DNA of 32,662 nucleotides from positions 1 through 32,662 of the forward strand of contig JAJKJU010000320.1 of the NCBI GenBank assembly GCA_021153565.1. Direction: 5' to 3'. Under the pieces are notes generated by a model. That model had not been told where the DNA came from and ran no database searches. It was given only the letters and a program-made list of their open reading frames with translations. Below are positions 1-6,699 of the stretch, piece by piece (within the stretch, counting starts at the first letter, position 1; the number at the start of each line of letters is the position of its first letter). Made by a program: the position numbers and the translations under genes. Source of the stretch: Rhizobacter sp. (GTDB lineage Bacteria > Pseudomonadota > Gammaproteobacteria > Burkholderiales > Burkholderiaceae_C).

Positions 1-38
1 AGCGCCCCCAAAACGGGAACTTATTCCGGGCCAAATCC
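1..38. repeat. Family A palindromic element, right end only
   Basis: The sequence matches the right arm of the two complete family A copies (6522-6684 and 13122-13280): a run of C, then AAAACGGGAAC, TTATTCCGGGCC and the terminal AAATCC, followed by TAA at 39-41. The left half lies outside the window. The copy sits about 90 bp upstream of the glutathione S-transferase start codon. Confidence 0.8.
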
Positions 39-126
39 TAAAGAATGGGCGGGGTCTTCTCGGCAAACTCTACCATCGTGCAAGGCGATCCCTTCGCTAG
101 AATGAAATCGAACAGGGACCACCAAA

Positions 127-744
127 ATGAAACTCATCGGCTCGCTCACCAGCCCTTACGTGCGCAAGGTCCGCATCGTGATGGCGGAGAAGAGGCTGGA
201 CTACCAGCTCGAACTCGAGGACGTCTGGGCTGCCGACCAGATCCTGCAGTCCAACCCCCTCGGCAAGGTGCCTTGCCTGGTGATGGAGGGCGGCGAAGCG
301 GTTTTCGATTCGCGAGTGATCGTCGAGTATGTCGACACGCTCTCGCCCGTAGGACGGCTGATTCCCGAACGCGGGCGTGAACGCACGGAGGTGCGCACCT
401 GGGAGGCGCTGGCCGACGGCCTGCTGGACGCCTCCGTCCTCGCGCGTCTCGAACGCACCTGGGGCGGGCGCACGGAAGAAGAGCGCAGCCAGGCCTGGAT
501 CGATCGGCAGATGCTGAAGGTGACGTCGGCGCTGGCGGCGATGAGCAAGGGCCTGGGCGACAAGCCATTCTGCTCGGGAATTCACTTCTCGCTGTCGGAC
601 ATCGCGGTGGGCTGTGCATTGGGTTACCTGGACTTCAGGTTCCCTGAGATCGATTGGCGCAGCCGGCATCCGAACTTGGCGAAGCTGAACGAAAAGCTGT
701 CTCAACGGCAGAGTTTCATCGACACCGTGCCGCCTGTGGCTTGA
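127..744 (+). CDS. Glutathione S-transferase family protein (YibF-like)
   Basis: Predicted 205-residue cytosolic glutathione S-transferase. The N-terminal thioredoxin-fold domain opens with MKLIGSLTSPYVRK, which closely resembles the start of E. coli YibF; Ser/Thr 8-9 lie where the family contacts glutathione. The NPLGKVP stretch with the cis-proline follows near residues 43-49, and the FDSRVIVEYVD segment matches the glutathione gamma-glutamyl binding loop. Residues from about 85 onward form the all-helical C-terminal domain. Length fits the family (about 200 aa). The ATG was chosen because homology begins at the first residue; the ribosome binding site is weak (GGGACC). YibF-type proteins bind glutathione but their substrate is not established, so no specific reaction is claimed. 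It converges on the LuxR-type gene downstream. Confidence 0.9.
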   Translation: MKLIGSLTSPYVRKVRIVMAEKRLDYQLELEDVWAADQILQSNPLGKVPCLVMEGGEAVFDSRVIVEYVDTLSPVGRLIPERGRERTEVRTWEALADGLLDASVLARLERTWGGRTEEERSQAWIDRQMLKVTSALAAMSKGLGDKPFCSGIHFSLSDIAVGCALGYLDFRFPEIDWRSRHPNLAKLNEKLSQRQSFIDTVPPVA

Positions 745-751
745 TTTGAGC

Positions 752-807
752 CCCGGATGAAATCCGGGAATGTGTGTTGGGGGTACGGACCAGTCCGGAT
801 TTCATCC
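752..807. terminator. Bidirectional terminator between convergent genes
   Basis: The 72-bp gap between two convergent stop codons holds a tight hairpin, CCCGGAT-GAA-ATCCGGG (752-768). A second copy of the same sequence lies in inverted orientation at 795-807, so the 13-bp word GGATGAAATCCGG (755-767) can pair either with itself or with the distal copy. Position and symmetry suggest termination from both sides; there is no long T tract. Confidence 0.5.
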
Positions 808-815
808 AGGCTGGT

Positions 816-1460
816 TCAAGCAGCCAAGGACAACGCCCCCGCCCGCAGATCGAACTGCAGCTTGCGGTAAATGTGCCGGATGCGCACCCCGACCGCCTCC
901 GGCGTGAGCCGTAATCCGCGCGCAACCTCGTTGACGAGATAGCCGTCCGCCGTCCACTGCAGCAGCAGGCGATCCGTCTCGGTCAAGTGCAAGGAACTCT
1001 GCGACTCGCCGACGATATCGGACTCCGTCCATGCCAAGTCGTCGAAATGCGCTTTCACCTGCCGGGCAATCTGCGGCGACATGGTCGACTCGCCGTTCAG
1101 CAACTGCTCGATGGCTGTCATCAGCGACGCGGTCGGACGCGCATGCGCGTAGTAGCCGTCGGCCCCATGACGCAGCGCATCCATGAGCCGAGCATCGTCC
1201 ACCGACACCGCAAGCGCAAGGATGAGGGGCGGACCAAAGCTCCCCTGGCCCCGCAGCCCCTGAAGCAATGACTTGATGTGTGTCGGCGCAAGCATCAGAT
1301 CCACGATCAGCAGATCGGGCATTCCGGGGTTGCAGACTTCGCGCAGCGTAGCGAAGTTGTTTGCGACGCCCGTCACTTCGAACCCGGGCTGAGCAGCGAT
1401 GACGTCGCGCAAGTGATGCGCCAAGTTCAGGTCGGCGTGCATCAGGACGACTGTGCTCAT
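816..1460 (-). CDS. LuxR-family response regulator with atypical receiver
   Basis: Predicted 214-residue DNA-binding regulator. Residues 1-120 resemble a receiver domain: Asp54 in the LLIVDLML strand is the likely phosphoacceptor. The acidic pair usual near residue 10 is reduced to MHAD, and the invariant lysine of the GYLLK motif is replaced by His106 in GYYAHARP. Residues 150-210 form a LuxR/GerE helix-turn-helix (LTETDRLLLQW, EVARGLRLTPEAVGVRIRHI). The start was placed at the internal ATG (MSTVVLM) because receiver homology begins there; an upstream in-frame ATG at 1523 would add 21 residues unlike the family. No sensor kinase is adjacent, so it is an orphan here. Phosphorylation-independent or altered activation is inferred from the missing lysine. 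Target genes are unknown. Confidence 0.8.
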   Translation of the reverse strand: MSTVVLMHADLNLAHHLRDVIAAQPGFEVTGVANNFATLREVCNPGMPDLLIVDLMLAPTHIKSLLQGLRGQGSFGPPLILALAVSVDDARLMDALRHGADGYYAHARPTASLMTAIEQLLNGESTMSPQIARQVKAHFDDLAWTESDIVGESQSSLHLTETDRLLLQWTADGYLVNEVARGLRLTPEAVGVRIRHIYRKLQFDLRAGALSLAA

Positions 1461-1808
1461 GAAATAGTTGTTCTCGTAGCTGAAGGTACGAGTGCATTCT
1501 TTCAGGCGATTGACATGCCGCACCCCCGCGACTTCGGGGTGCTCGGCACATCACCCCGCATTCAGGGGGAGGCAGCAAAGCTGTGCGGGAGGCGGAACAC
1601 CGAATGAGGCATGTCGCCTTCGAGCAGGGCACACTTGCGAACGAAGGGCAGCAGGGGGGCGAGTAGCTTCACCTCATGGTCGCTGCAGTGACGCACGATG
1701 TGCGAGGCAGTCACCTCGCCATTGAACGTCCCTCGAAGGGGTCTAGGCGCATGGCAGCTGCGCCGCCCTGCGTGGACGTGTGTTTGATTGCCGGGATTGC
1801 ATTTCAAA
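1461..1808. other. 348-bp stretch without a supported gene
   Basis: A 97-codon minus-strand frame (1562-1855) is open here. Its ATG lies inside the terminator hairpin of the next gene, it has no ribosome binding site, and I recognise no family in it. I read the stretch as the upstream region of the LuxR-type gene, possibly with decayed coding sequence. Confidence 0.4.
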
Positions 1809-1844
1809 TGAAGCGGGCGATGCCCTGAGGCATCGCCCGCTTCA
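1809..1844 (-). terminator. Strong hairpin terminator after the secreted small protein
   Basis: A perfect 16-bp stem (left arm 1809-1824, right arm 1829-1844) with a 4-base loop lies 15 bp beyond the stop codon of the minus-strand gene. Read on the minus strand it is followed by a short ATTTGAAAT run. Stem length and position make a transcription terminator the natural reading. Confidence 0.75.
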
Positions 1845-1858
1845 GACGGAAACAACGA

Positions 1859-2167
1859 TCAGCGCTTGACCTTCAGTTCCGCGTCGCCCTTCGCGGTGTC
1901 GCCTGATGGCGTCGCGGCCTTGGCGTCGGCCTTGGTGTCGTCCTTGACGTCTGCGGCCTTGGGCTGCTTCTTCGCCCCTTGGTTCGCGGCAGTGGCCTTG
2001 GCATCCGCCTTCACGTCAGCGCCGGTTGGCGCCGTTGCCGGAGCTGTGACTTCAGGCTTGACGGTCGTGGCGCCCGGGGCTGTCGACGCATTGGTTTCTG
2101 CAAACGCGGCAGTGCCCATGAAGGCGGTGGCGATCAGTGCGGCAAGCGCGGTCTTTGCATGCTTCAT
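1859..2167 (-). CDS. Small secreted Ala/Lys-rich protein, function unknown
   Basis: Predicted 102-residue precursor. Residues 1-23 are a clear Sec signal peptide (MKHAKTALAALIATAFMGTA, cleavage after AFA). The mature part of about 79 residues is low in complexity: alternating Ala, Lys, Asp, Thr and Pro with repeated DVKADAKA / DVKDDTKADAKA words, so probably disordered in the periplasm or outside the cell. The start is supported by a good AGAGAGGAC ribosome binding site just upstream; a longer open frame to 2299 lacks one. It is monocistronic, with its own terminator at 1809-1844. No domain is recognised; similar low-complexity proteins are often labelled TolA-like for composition alone, which I do not adopt. 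Confidence 0.75.
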   Translation of the reverse strand: MKHAKTALAALIATAFMGTAAFAETNASTAPGATTVKPEVTAPATAPTGADVKADAKATAANQGAKKQPKAADVKDDTKADAKAATPSGDTAKGDAELKVKR

Positions 2168-2390
2168 ATGGATATAAGTCCTCTCTTGGGTTGGACGCAC
2201 GGCCCAACGGGACCGGCGCATCACGCACAGGCAAGACAGAGAGCCCTGCCGTGAGCAGTGAAGAATGATCGTAGAGGGAGGCTTTGGCGAGAGCTGCAAC
2301 TTGGTGCAAGAGCGGGTAATTACGTCCTACACACGCCCTTGTCATCGATGAATGCGACGACCAAAGTCATGATCGAGATCGACGCCCGCT

Positions 2391-2530
2391 GACTCTCGGT
2401 CGTCTTCTCGCCGTCCCAAAGACGCCTGATCCAGGCGCAACTGCTCGCTGTAGCCCGGGCTACGGCGAGCAGTTGCACCGACGAGCAGCGGTCTTTTGGC
2501 GTGATGAGAGGGCATGATCGAAAGGTTCGC
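2391..2530. repeat. Family B palindromic element, diverged copy
   Basis: This lies in the 367-bp gap between the small secreted protein and the permease stop. Its core contains GACGCCTGATCCAGGCGC, then a 40-nt near-perfect palindrome (2437-2476, one mismatch), then CGACGAGCAGC and GCGTGATGAGAGGGCATGAT, in the same order as the copy at 6111-6270. Outer ends are degraded and boundaries approximate. The rest of the gap (2168-2390) holds the upstream region of the small secreted gene, with nothing else recognisable. Confidence 0.65.
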
Positions 2531-2534
2531 CTCT

Positions 2535-3668
2535 TCAGTCCAGGGTTTGACGATAGCGCGCCAAGGCCACGCTTCCCGCGACTGCAAGAAACGCCAGCAT
2601 CGGCCACAGCTCGGGCAGCAACTGCACCGCGTCGTTGCCCTTGAGCATGATGCCCCGAACGATGCGCAGAAAGTGCGTCAATGGCAAAGCTTCTCCCACC
2701 CACTGCGCCCACCGAGGCATGCCACGAAAGGGGAACATGAAGCCCGACAGCAGCATCGAGGGCAGGAAGAAGAAGAAAGTCATCTGCATCGCCTGCAACT
2801 GGTTCTTTGCGAGTGTCGAGAAGGTGAAGCCCACGCTCAGGTTGGCGAGCATGAAGACGCCGATCATCGTCATCAGCAAGGTGAAGCTGCCAACCATGGG
2901 CACCTCGAAGAGCAGGAAGGCGGCGATGAGGATGACTGCAAGCTGGATGTAGCCGATGACGATGTAGGGCAGGATCTTGCCGATCATCACCTCCACCGGC
3001 CGCACAGGTGTGGCGAGCAGGTTTTCCATGGTGCCGCGTTCTCTTTCGCGTGTCATTGCGAGTCCAGTGAGCATCACCATCGTCATCGTGAGGATGGTGC
3101 CGATGAGGCCGGGCACGATGTTGTAGCGCGACAGGCCCTCGGGGTTGTAGCGCCGATGCACGCGCAGCTCGAACGGCTGGGCTCCAGGCTGCAAGGACCG
3201 AAGCGGCCCGACGAGGTCGGCGCGCAAGGCTTGCTGCGCGACTTGACCGAGTGCAGCGATCGCGTTGCCCGAAGCCGACGGATCGGTGGCGTCCACCGCC
3301 ACGAGGATGGCGGGCTTCTCGCCGCGCACGACGCGTGTACCGAAATCGGGCGGGATGCTCACCATGAACTGGACCTCGCCGGCCTCGAGCAGCGACTAGG
3401 CCTGTACCTCGCTCTCGCTTTGATGGGTGACGCGGAAGTACCCGGTGTTCTGCAAGGCAGCCGAGAGGCTGCGCGACATGGGGCTGTTGTCGTGAGACAC
3501 GATGACCGTCGGCAGACCCTTGGGATCGGTGTTGATCGCATAGCCGAAGAGCACGAGCTGCAGGATGGGCACACCGATCGCCATCGCGAAAGTCAGGCGA
3601 TCGCGCATCAGCTGCTGGAACTCCTTGATGAAGATCGCGAGCGTGCGATGGGCAGAGAAGGCCCTCAT
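2535..3668 (-). pseudogene. ABC-2 type permease interrupted by an in-frame amber codon
   Basis: The restored product would be 377 residues, the normal size for YhhJ/YbhR-type permeases of ABC-2 exporters. Residues 1-90 carry the cytoplasmic start and first membrane helix (about 25-45); then codon 91 is TAG (3396-3398). The same frame continues without shift into SLLEAGEVQF, a periplasmic domain and five further hydrophobic helices with the ABC-2 signature region (RERERGTMENLLATPV). The gene start ATG overlaps the ATPase stop (ATGA). An internal ATG at 3363-3365 could yield a 276-residue C-terminal product lacking helix 1. A single C-to-T change (CAG to TAG) would explain the break. It may be a true pseudogene, a recent strain-specific mutation, suppressible, or a sequencing error. 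Confidence 0.85.
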
Positions 3669-4624
3669 GCTGCCGTCTTTGCTTTCGATGGCGCGAAGTT
3701 GTCCCGCGCATCCCCTATGAGGCTGATGAACACGTCTTCGAGGTTGGGCTCGGCGCGGTGCCATACCAGGCCGGGATTGTTCCTGTACGGTGAAACAGCC
3801 GTTTCGAGCAAGGTGTCGTCCCGCCCCGCGACATGCAGCGAGTTGCCAAAGGCCGCCACGCTCAACACGCCGTTCGCCGTCTTCAAGGGCTCGACCAGCG
3901 CGGCGGCGCCTTCGCCTTCCACCGCCCACACGTGCAGCTTCGATTGCTCGATGATCTCGCGCTCCGTGCCGCGGGCGAGCGTCTTGCCATAGGCGATGTA
4001 GACCAGCTCGTGGCATCGTTCGGCTTCGTCCATGTAGTGCGTGGACACAAGCACTGTGATGCTTTGCGCGGCAAGGCGGTGGATCTCGTCCCAGAAATCG
4101 CGTCTTGCTTTCGGGTCGACACCCGCCGTCGGTTCGTCCAGCAGCAAGAGACGCGGCTGGTGGATCAGACAGGACGCGAGTGCGAGACGCTGCTTCCATC
4201 CGCCGGACAGTGTCCCCGCGAGCTGATCTTGCCGCTCGACGAGGCCGAGTCGTTGCAATGCGCCGTTGACCGCCTCCTCTCGATTGGCCAATTCGAACAG
4301 CCGTGCCACGAAGTCGAGGTTCTCGCGGATGGACAGGTCGTCGTAGAGGCCGAACTTCTGCGTCATGTAGCCGACCTGACGACGAATATCGATGGCCTGC
4401 TTCCTGATGTCGAGCCCGAGGCAGCTGCCTTCCCCCTCATCGGGGGTGAGCAAGCCGCACAGCATTCGGATGGTGGTGGTCTTGCCGCTACCGTTAGGGC
4501 CCAGGAAGCCGCAGATGCGGCCGGTGCGAACTTTCAGGTCGACGTGATCGACGACGGTGCGCGGCCCATAGCGCTTGGTCAGGCCGCGCACATCGATGGC
4601 CCAGCCGTCTGACGACTGCGTCAT
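3665..4624 (-). CDS. ABC transporter ATP-binding protein (drug/export type)
   Basis: Predicted 319-residue ATPase energising the adjacent ABC-2 permease. The nucleotide-binding domain spans residues 8-235: Walker A GPNGSGKTT at 42-50, Q-loop near Gln89, signature LSGGWKQR at 139-146, Walker B LLLLDEP at about 159-165, and the switch histidine in STHYMDEAE. The remaining 80 residues form the C-terminal extension usual in exporters of this class (DUF4162-like ending in EPNLEDVFISL). The start overlaps the adaptor stop by ATGA and the stop overlaps the permease start, so the three genes are translationally coupled. The arrangement resembles E. coli ybhG-F-S-R and yhiI-rbbA-yhhJ, but with a single ATPase domain and one permease gene. 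The substrate is unknown. Its function depends on whether the broken permease is made. Confidence 0.92.
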   Translation of the reverse strand: MTQSSDGWAIDVRGLTKRYGPRTVVDHVDLKVRTGRICGFLGPNGSGKTTTIRMLCGLLTPDEGEGSCLGLDIRKQAIDIRRQVGYMTQKFGLYDDLSIRENLDFVARLFELANREEAVNGALQRLGLVERQDQLAGTLSGGWKQRLALASCLIHQPRLLLLDEPTAGVDPKARRDFWDEIHRLAAQSITVLVSTHYMDEAERCHELVYIAYGKTLARGTEREIIEQSKLHVWAVEGEGAAALVEPLKTANGVLSVAAFGNSLHVAGRDDTLLETAVSPYRNNPGLVWHRAEPNLEDVFISLIGDARDNFAPSKAKTAA

Positions 4625-5604
4625 GACTTGGCACCGGCCGCGCGTCGCACGTCAATCGGCTGGCCGGGCTTGAGGCGAGCACCGTCATCGCCCTGCGGAC
4701 GGGCTTCGACCATGAAGACAAGCCGCGAACGCTGCGAGTTGGAATAGATGATCGGCGGCGTGTATTCCGCCTGCGTTGCGATGAACTCGACGCGCGCGTT
4801 GATGGGCGTGGCGCATCCATCGCAATGCAAGGTCACAGCCTGGCCCGGTGCGAGCGAGGCGACTTCGCTCTCGGGCACGAAAAAGCGTGCCCGCGTCGAT
4901 GCCGGCGGCAAGAGGGAGATGACCGGCTGCCCCGGAGGCACCCATTCGCCGACGCGGAAGAAGGTGTCCGCGACCAATCCCTTCGTGGCCGAGCTCTGCA
5001 GCTTTTGTCGCGTGCGCCACTCGCTCTGGCGCAAGGCCTGCTGCGCGGCCTGCGCGCTCGCCCTGGCCGCCACGCGCTCGTCTTCTCGCGCCGGCAGGCG
5101 GGCCACACGAAGGGCGGCATTCAATTCGGCAACGCGTTGCCCAGTCTCGGTGACCGTCGTGCGGGCATCGTCGAGCCGGGATTGCGAGATGAACCCTTGC
5201 GCGAGGAGCTTTTGCTGGCGTGCGAATTCGGTCGCCGCGCGCTCAGCCTCTGCCTGCGCTTGTTTGAGCTGCGCATCGGTGACGGCGAGCTCGTCGGGAC
5301 GACGCCCCTTGGTGGTATTAGCAGCCTCGGCCTGCGCCGCGACCGCCCGAGCGGCAGCTTCTTCCCGGGCAGCGGTTTCACTTTCAGATTCGAGACGGAA
5401 GAGCGGCGCACCGGCATCGACGGTTTGACCTCGGCGAACCGACAGGTCTTGCAGGGTGCCGCCAACGGGCGAGCTCACGTAGACATAATCGCCTTCGACA
5501 TAGCCGGACCAGCTGGACTCGGTCTTGTGCATGCAGGACGTGGTCAATGCAACCAGAGCGAGCGCGCCGACGAGCAGCTGGATTCTGTGGATCAGATTCA
5601 ACAT
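4621..5604 (-). CDS. HlyD-family membrane fusion protein (ABC exporter adaptor)
   Basis: Predicted 327-residue periplasmic adaptor linking the ABC-2 exporter to an outer-membrane channel. Residues 1-24 are a hydrophobic signal ending in TTSC; Cys24 could be lipidated, although the lipobox is not canonical. About 32-75 forms the first half of the lipoyl-like barrel (YVEGDYVYVSSPVGGTL, VRRGQTVDAGAPLFRLES). About 75-205 is an Ala/Gln/Glu-rich helical hairpin, and the remainder is the second lipoyl half and beta-barrel (FFRVGEWVPPGQPVISLLPP, RFFVPESEVASLAPGQAV). The ATG at 5604 has an excellent AAGGAG site 6 bp upstream; the open frame to 5742 has none. It is the first gene of the adaptor-ATPase-permease operon. 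It resembles YhiI/YbhG. No outer-membrane partner is in this operon. Confidence 0.9.
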   Translation of the reverse strand: MLNLIHRIQLLVGALALVALTTSCMHKTESSWSGYVEGDYVYVSSPVGGTLQDLSVRRGQTVDAGAPLFRLESESETAAREEAAARAVAAQAEAANTTKGRRPDELAVTDAQLKQAQAEAERAATEFARQQKLLAQGFISQSRLDDARTTVTETGQRVAELNAALRVARLPAREDERVAARASAQAAQQALRQSEWRTRQKLQSSATKGLVADTFFRVGEWVPPGQPVISLLPPASTRARFFVPESEVASLAPGQAVTLHCDGCATPINARVEFIATQAEYTPPIIYSNSQRSRLVFMVEARPQGDDGARLKPGQPIDVRRAAGAKS

Positions 5605-5759
5605 GGCGACTCCTTGGCTTTGCAGCAGCAGCCTGCCGGCAGCATCGCGAGGTCGAGGCGCTTGCAGGAACAGGCCATGCATGGTTAGTCGAGTCACCCG
5701 TTTCGGCAAGTGGTGTCTATTCAAGGGTCGAGCAGGTTTCATCTTTCAATTGCCCATGC

Positions 5760-5804
5760 CTCACCATCGCATATCTCACCATCCCATTCCTCACCATCCC
5801 ACAC
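5760..5804. repeat. Three 15-bp tandem repeats
   Basis: Three consecutive units of CTCACCATCNCATNN (5760-5774, 5775-5789, 5790-5804). A related GGTGAG/GATGAGG word pattern appears on the opposite strand near 5950-5975, so the array belongs to the larger inverted structure next to it. Confidence 0.7.
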
Positions 5805-5805
5805 T

Positions 5806-5948
5806 CCGTTCGGGCTGAGGTATCGAAGCCCTCGTTGCGCTAACCAATGTCCTTTCAGATTGCGCCTGTCGAAACGCGACCTTCGACAGCTTCGTCCGGC
5901 GGAGATCACTTCCACGCGACGAGGGCTTCGATACCTCAGCCCGAACGG
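5806..5948. repeat. 30-bp perfect inverted repeat around an 83-bp loop
   Basis: Arms 5806-5835 and 5919-5948 are exact reverse complements over 30 bp and contain GGGCTGAGGTATCGAAGCC. A single related arm recurs at about 6305-6331 with CAGGGCGAACGGG in place of CAGCCCGAACGG. Words of this kind (cttcgata-ctcag-ccgaacgg) recur as intergenic repeats in many proteobacteria. No gene lies inside. Confidence 0.8.
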
Positions 5949-6048
5949 GATGATGAGGAACGGGTGGTGAGATGCGGGGTAGTTGAAATAAAAGGGCGCC
6001 CCCAGCCGTGCGACTACGGGTCAGGTTGCTGGGTTTGCCCGCGTGAAC

Positions 6049-6367
6049 GGGTGCGATTCAAACTGATGTGTACGCTTTAGGTTGCGAACACCGATTTCCG
6101 TTCAGGCTGAGAGGCTGAGAGTATTTCGAACGTGTCCGAGCAGCATGTCAAAAAAGGCGCCTGATCTAGGCGCAAAGCGCAGCCATAGCTTGGCTATGGC
6201 GAGCATTTGCAACGACGAGCAGGGGGCTCTTGGCGTGATGAGCGGGCATGATCGAAAAACTCTCAGCCTCCGAGGTGCCGAAGCCCCATCCCGACGCTCC
6301 ACAAGCCCTTCGATACCTCAGGGCGAACGGGTGTTGATGGCTGCTCACATCAGTTTGAATCGCACCC
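6049..6367. repeat. 22-bp inverted repeat enclosing a family B element
   Basis: Arms 6049-6070 and 6346-6367 are exact reverse complements over 22 bp, containing GTGCGATTCAAACTGATGTG. Between them lies the complete family B copy (6111-6270) and a single arm related to the 5806-5948 repeat. This produces repeats nested within repeats. No coding sequence is supported. Confidence 0.75.
6111..6270. repeat. Family B palindromic element, complete copy
   Basis: A 160-bp element bounded by GAGGCTGAGAGTATTTCGA at the left and its near-perfect reverse complement (18 of 19) at the right. Inside are the hairpins GCGCCT-GATCT-AGGCGC (6157-6173) and GCCATAG-CTTGG-CTATGGC (6182-6200); the latter extends outward through AAGCG/GAGCATTTGC pairing. 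It has no open frame with gene-like features. The left end is preceded by another AGGCTGAG, making a short 8-bp tandem. Confidence 0.8.
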
Positions 6368-6429
6368 CGCGTGAACTGTGTGCCGCCTCCAGACACCGCT
6401 TCCCGGCTACACTCCCGCCCAGCGCTGAT

Positions 6430-6457
6430 TTGTTCCGGCTTGCGGGCGCTCTATAAA
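6430..6457 (+). promoter_or_regulatory. Candidate sigma-70 promoter
   Basis: TTGTTC (6430-6435), a 16-bp spacer and TATAAA (6452-6457). Transcription would begin near 6464 and run straight into the terminator at 6481-6515. It stands out against the GC-rich surroundings. Confidence 0.4.
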
Positions 6458-6463
6458 ACCAGC

Positions 6464-6515
6464 TAAAGACAGGACCCAGCACCCGGTGTCCCGCTTTGGC
6501 GGCGCCGGGTTTTTT
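6464..6515 (+). ncRNA. Candidate short RNA or attenuated leader upstream of metX
   Basis: The stretch between the TTGTTC-N16-TATAAA promoter and the T-tract terminator would give a transcript of about 50 nt. Besides the terminator stem it contains GGAC/GTCC words (6471-6474 and 6487-6490) that could pair in an alternative fold. It could be a stand-alone small RNA or, if readthrough occurs, the leader of metX 185 bp downstream. No known RNA family is recognised, and the start point is inferred from promoter spacing. Confidence 0.25.
6481..6515 (+). terminator. Rho-independent terminator
   Basis: ACCCGG (6481-6486) pairs with CCGGGT (6505-6510); the interior extends by weaker G-T and G-C pairs. 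Six T residues (6510-6515) follow directly. No protein gene precedes it on this strand, so it most likely ends the short transcript predicted from 6464. Confidence 0.6.
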
Positions 6516-6521
6516 CTTGGG

Positions 6522-6684
6522 TAAGGATTTGGCCCGAAACAATTTCCCGGTTTGGGGGCGCTGGGCGGGCGCGCTGCGGCGTTGCTCCTCACTTGTGTGG
6601 CGCGCCACACAAGTGAGGAGCGCCTTGCATCGCATCCCGCCCAGCGCCCCCCAAACCGGAAACTTCTTCCGGGCCAAATCCTAA
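6522..6684. repeat. Family A palindromic element, complete copy
   Basis: Left end GGATTTGGCCCG (from 6525) and right end CGGGCCAAATCC (to 6681) are inverted, and TAA flanks both sides in direct orientation (6522-6524 and 6682-6684). The interior folds back over nearly its full length; the centre is an exact 38-bp palindrome (6584-6621). It ends 15 bp before the metX start codon, so transcripts entering metX from upstream must cross it. Its open frames are by-products of the palindrome. Confidence 0.85.
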
Positions 6685-6699
6685 GCGGATCAACATCCC

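Noticed and set aside
1562-1855. 97-residue hypothetical protein on the minus strand
   Set aside because: Start lies within the terminator hairpin of the preceding gene, there is no ribosome binding site and no family resemblance.
2514-3992. Plus-strand open frame of 492 codons opposite the permease and ATPase genes
   Set aside because: Crosses two well-supported minus-strand genes and has no motif or ribosome binding site.
6496-6684. Small proteins encoded by family A (for example frames beginning MARNNFP)
   Set aside because: These frames exist on both strands because the element is a near-perfect palindrome; they lack start signals and differ between copies.
6464-6699. SAM riboswitch ahead of metX
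   Set aside because: No conserved SAM-I, SAM-II or SAM-IV core could be recognised; the space is occupied by the terminator and a family A element.
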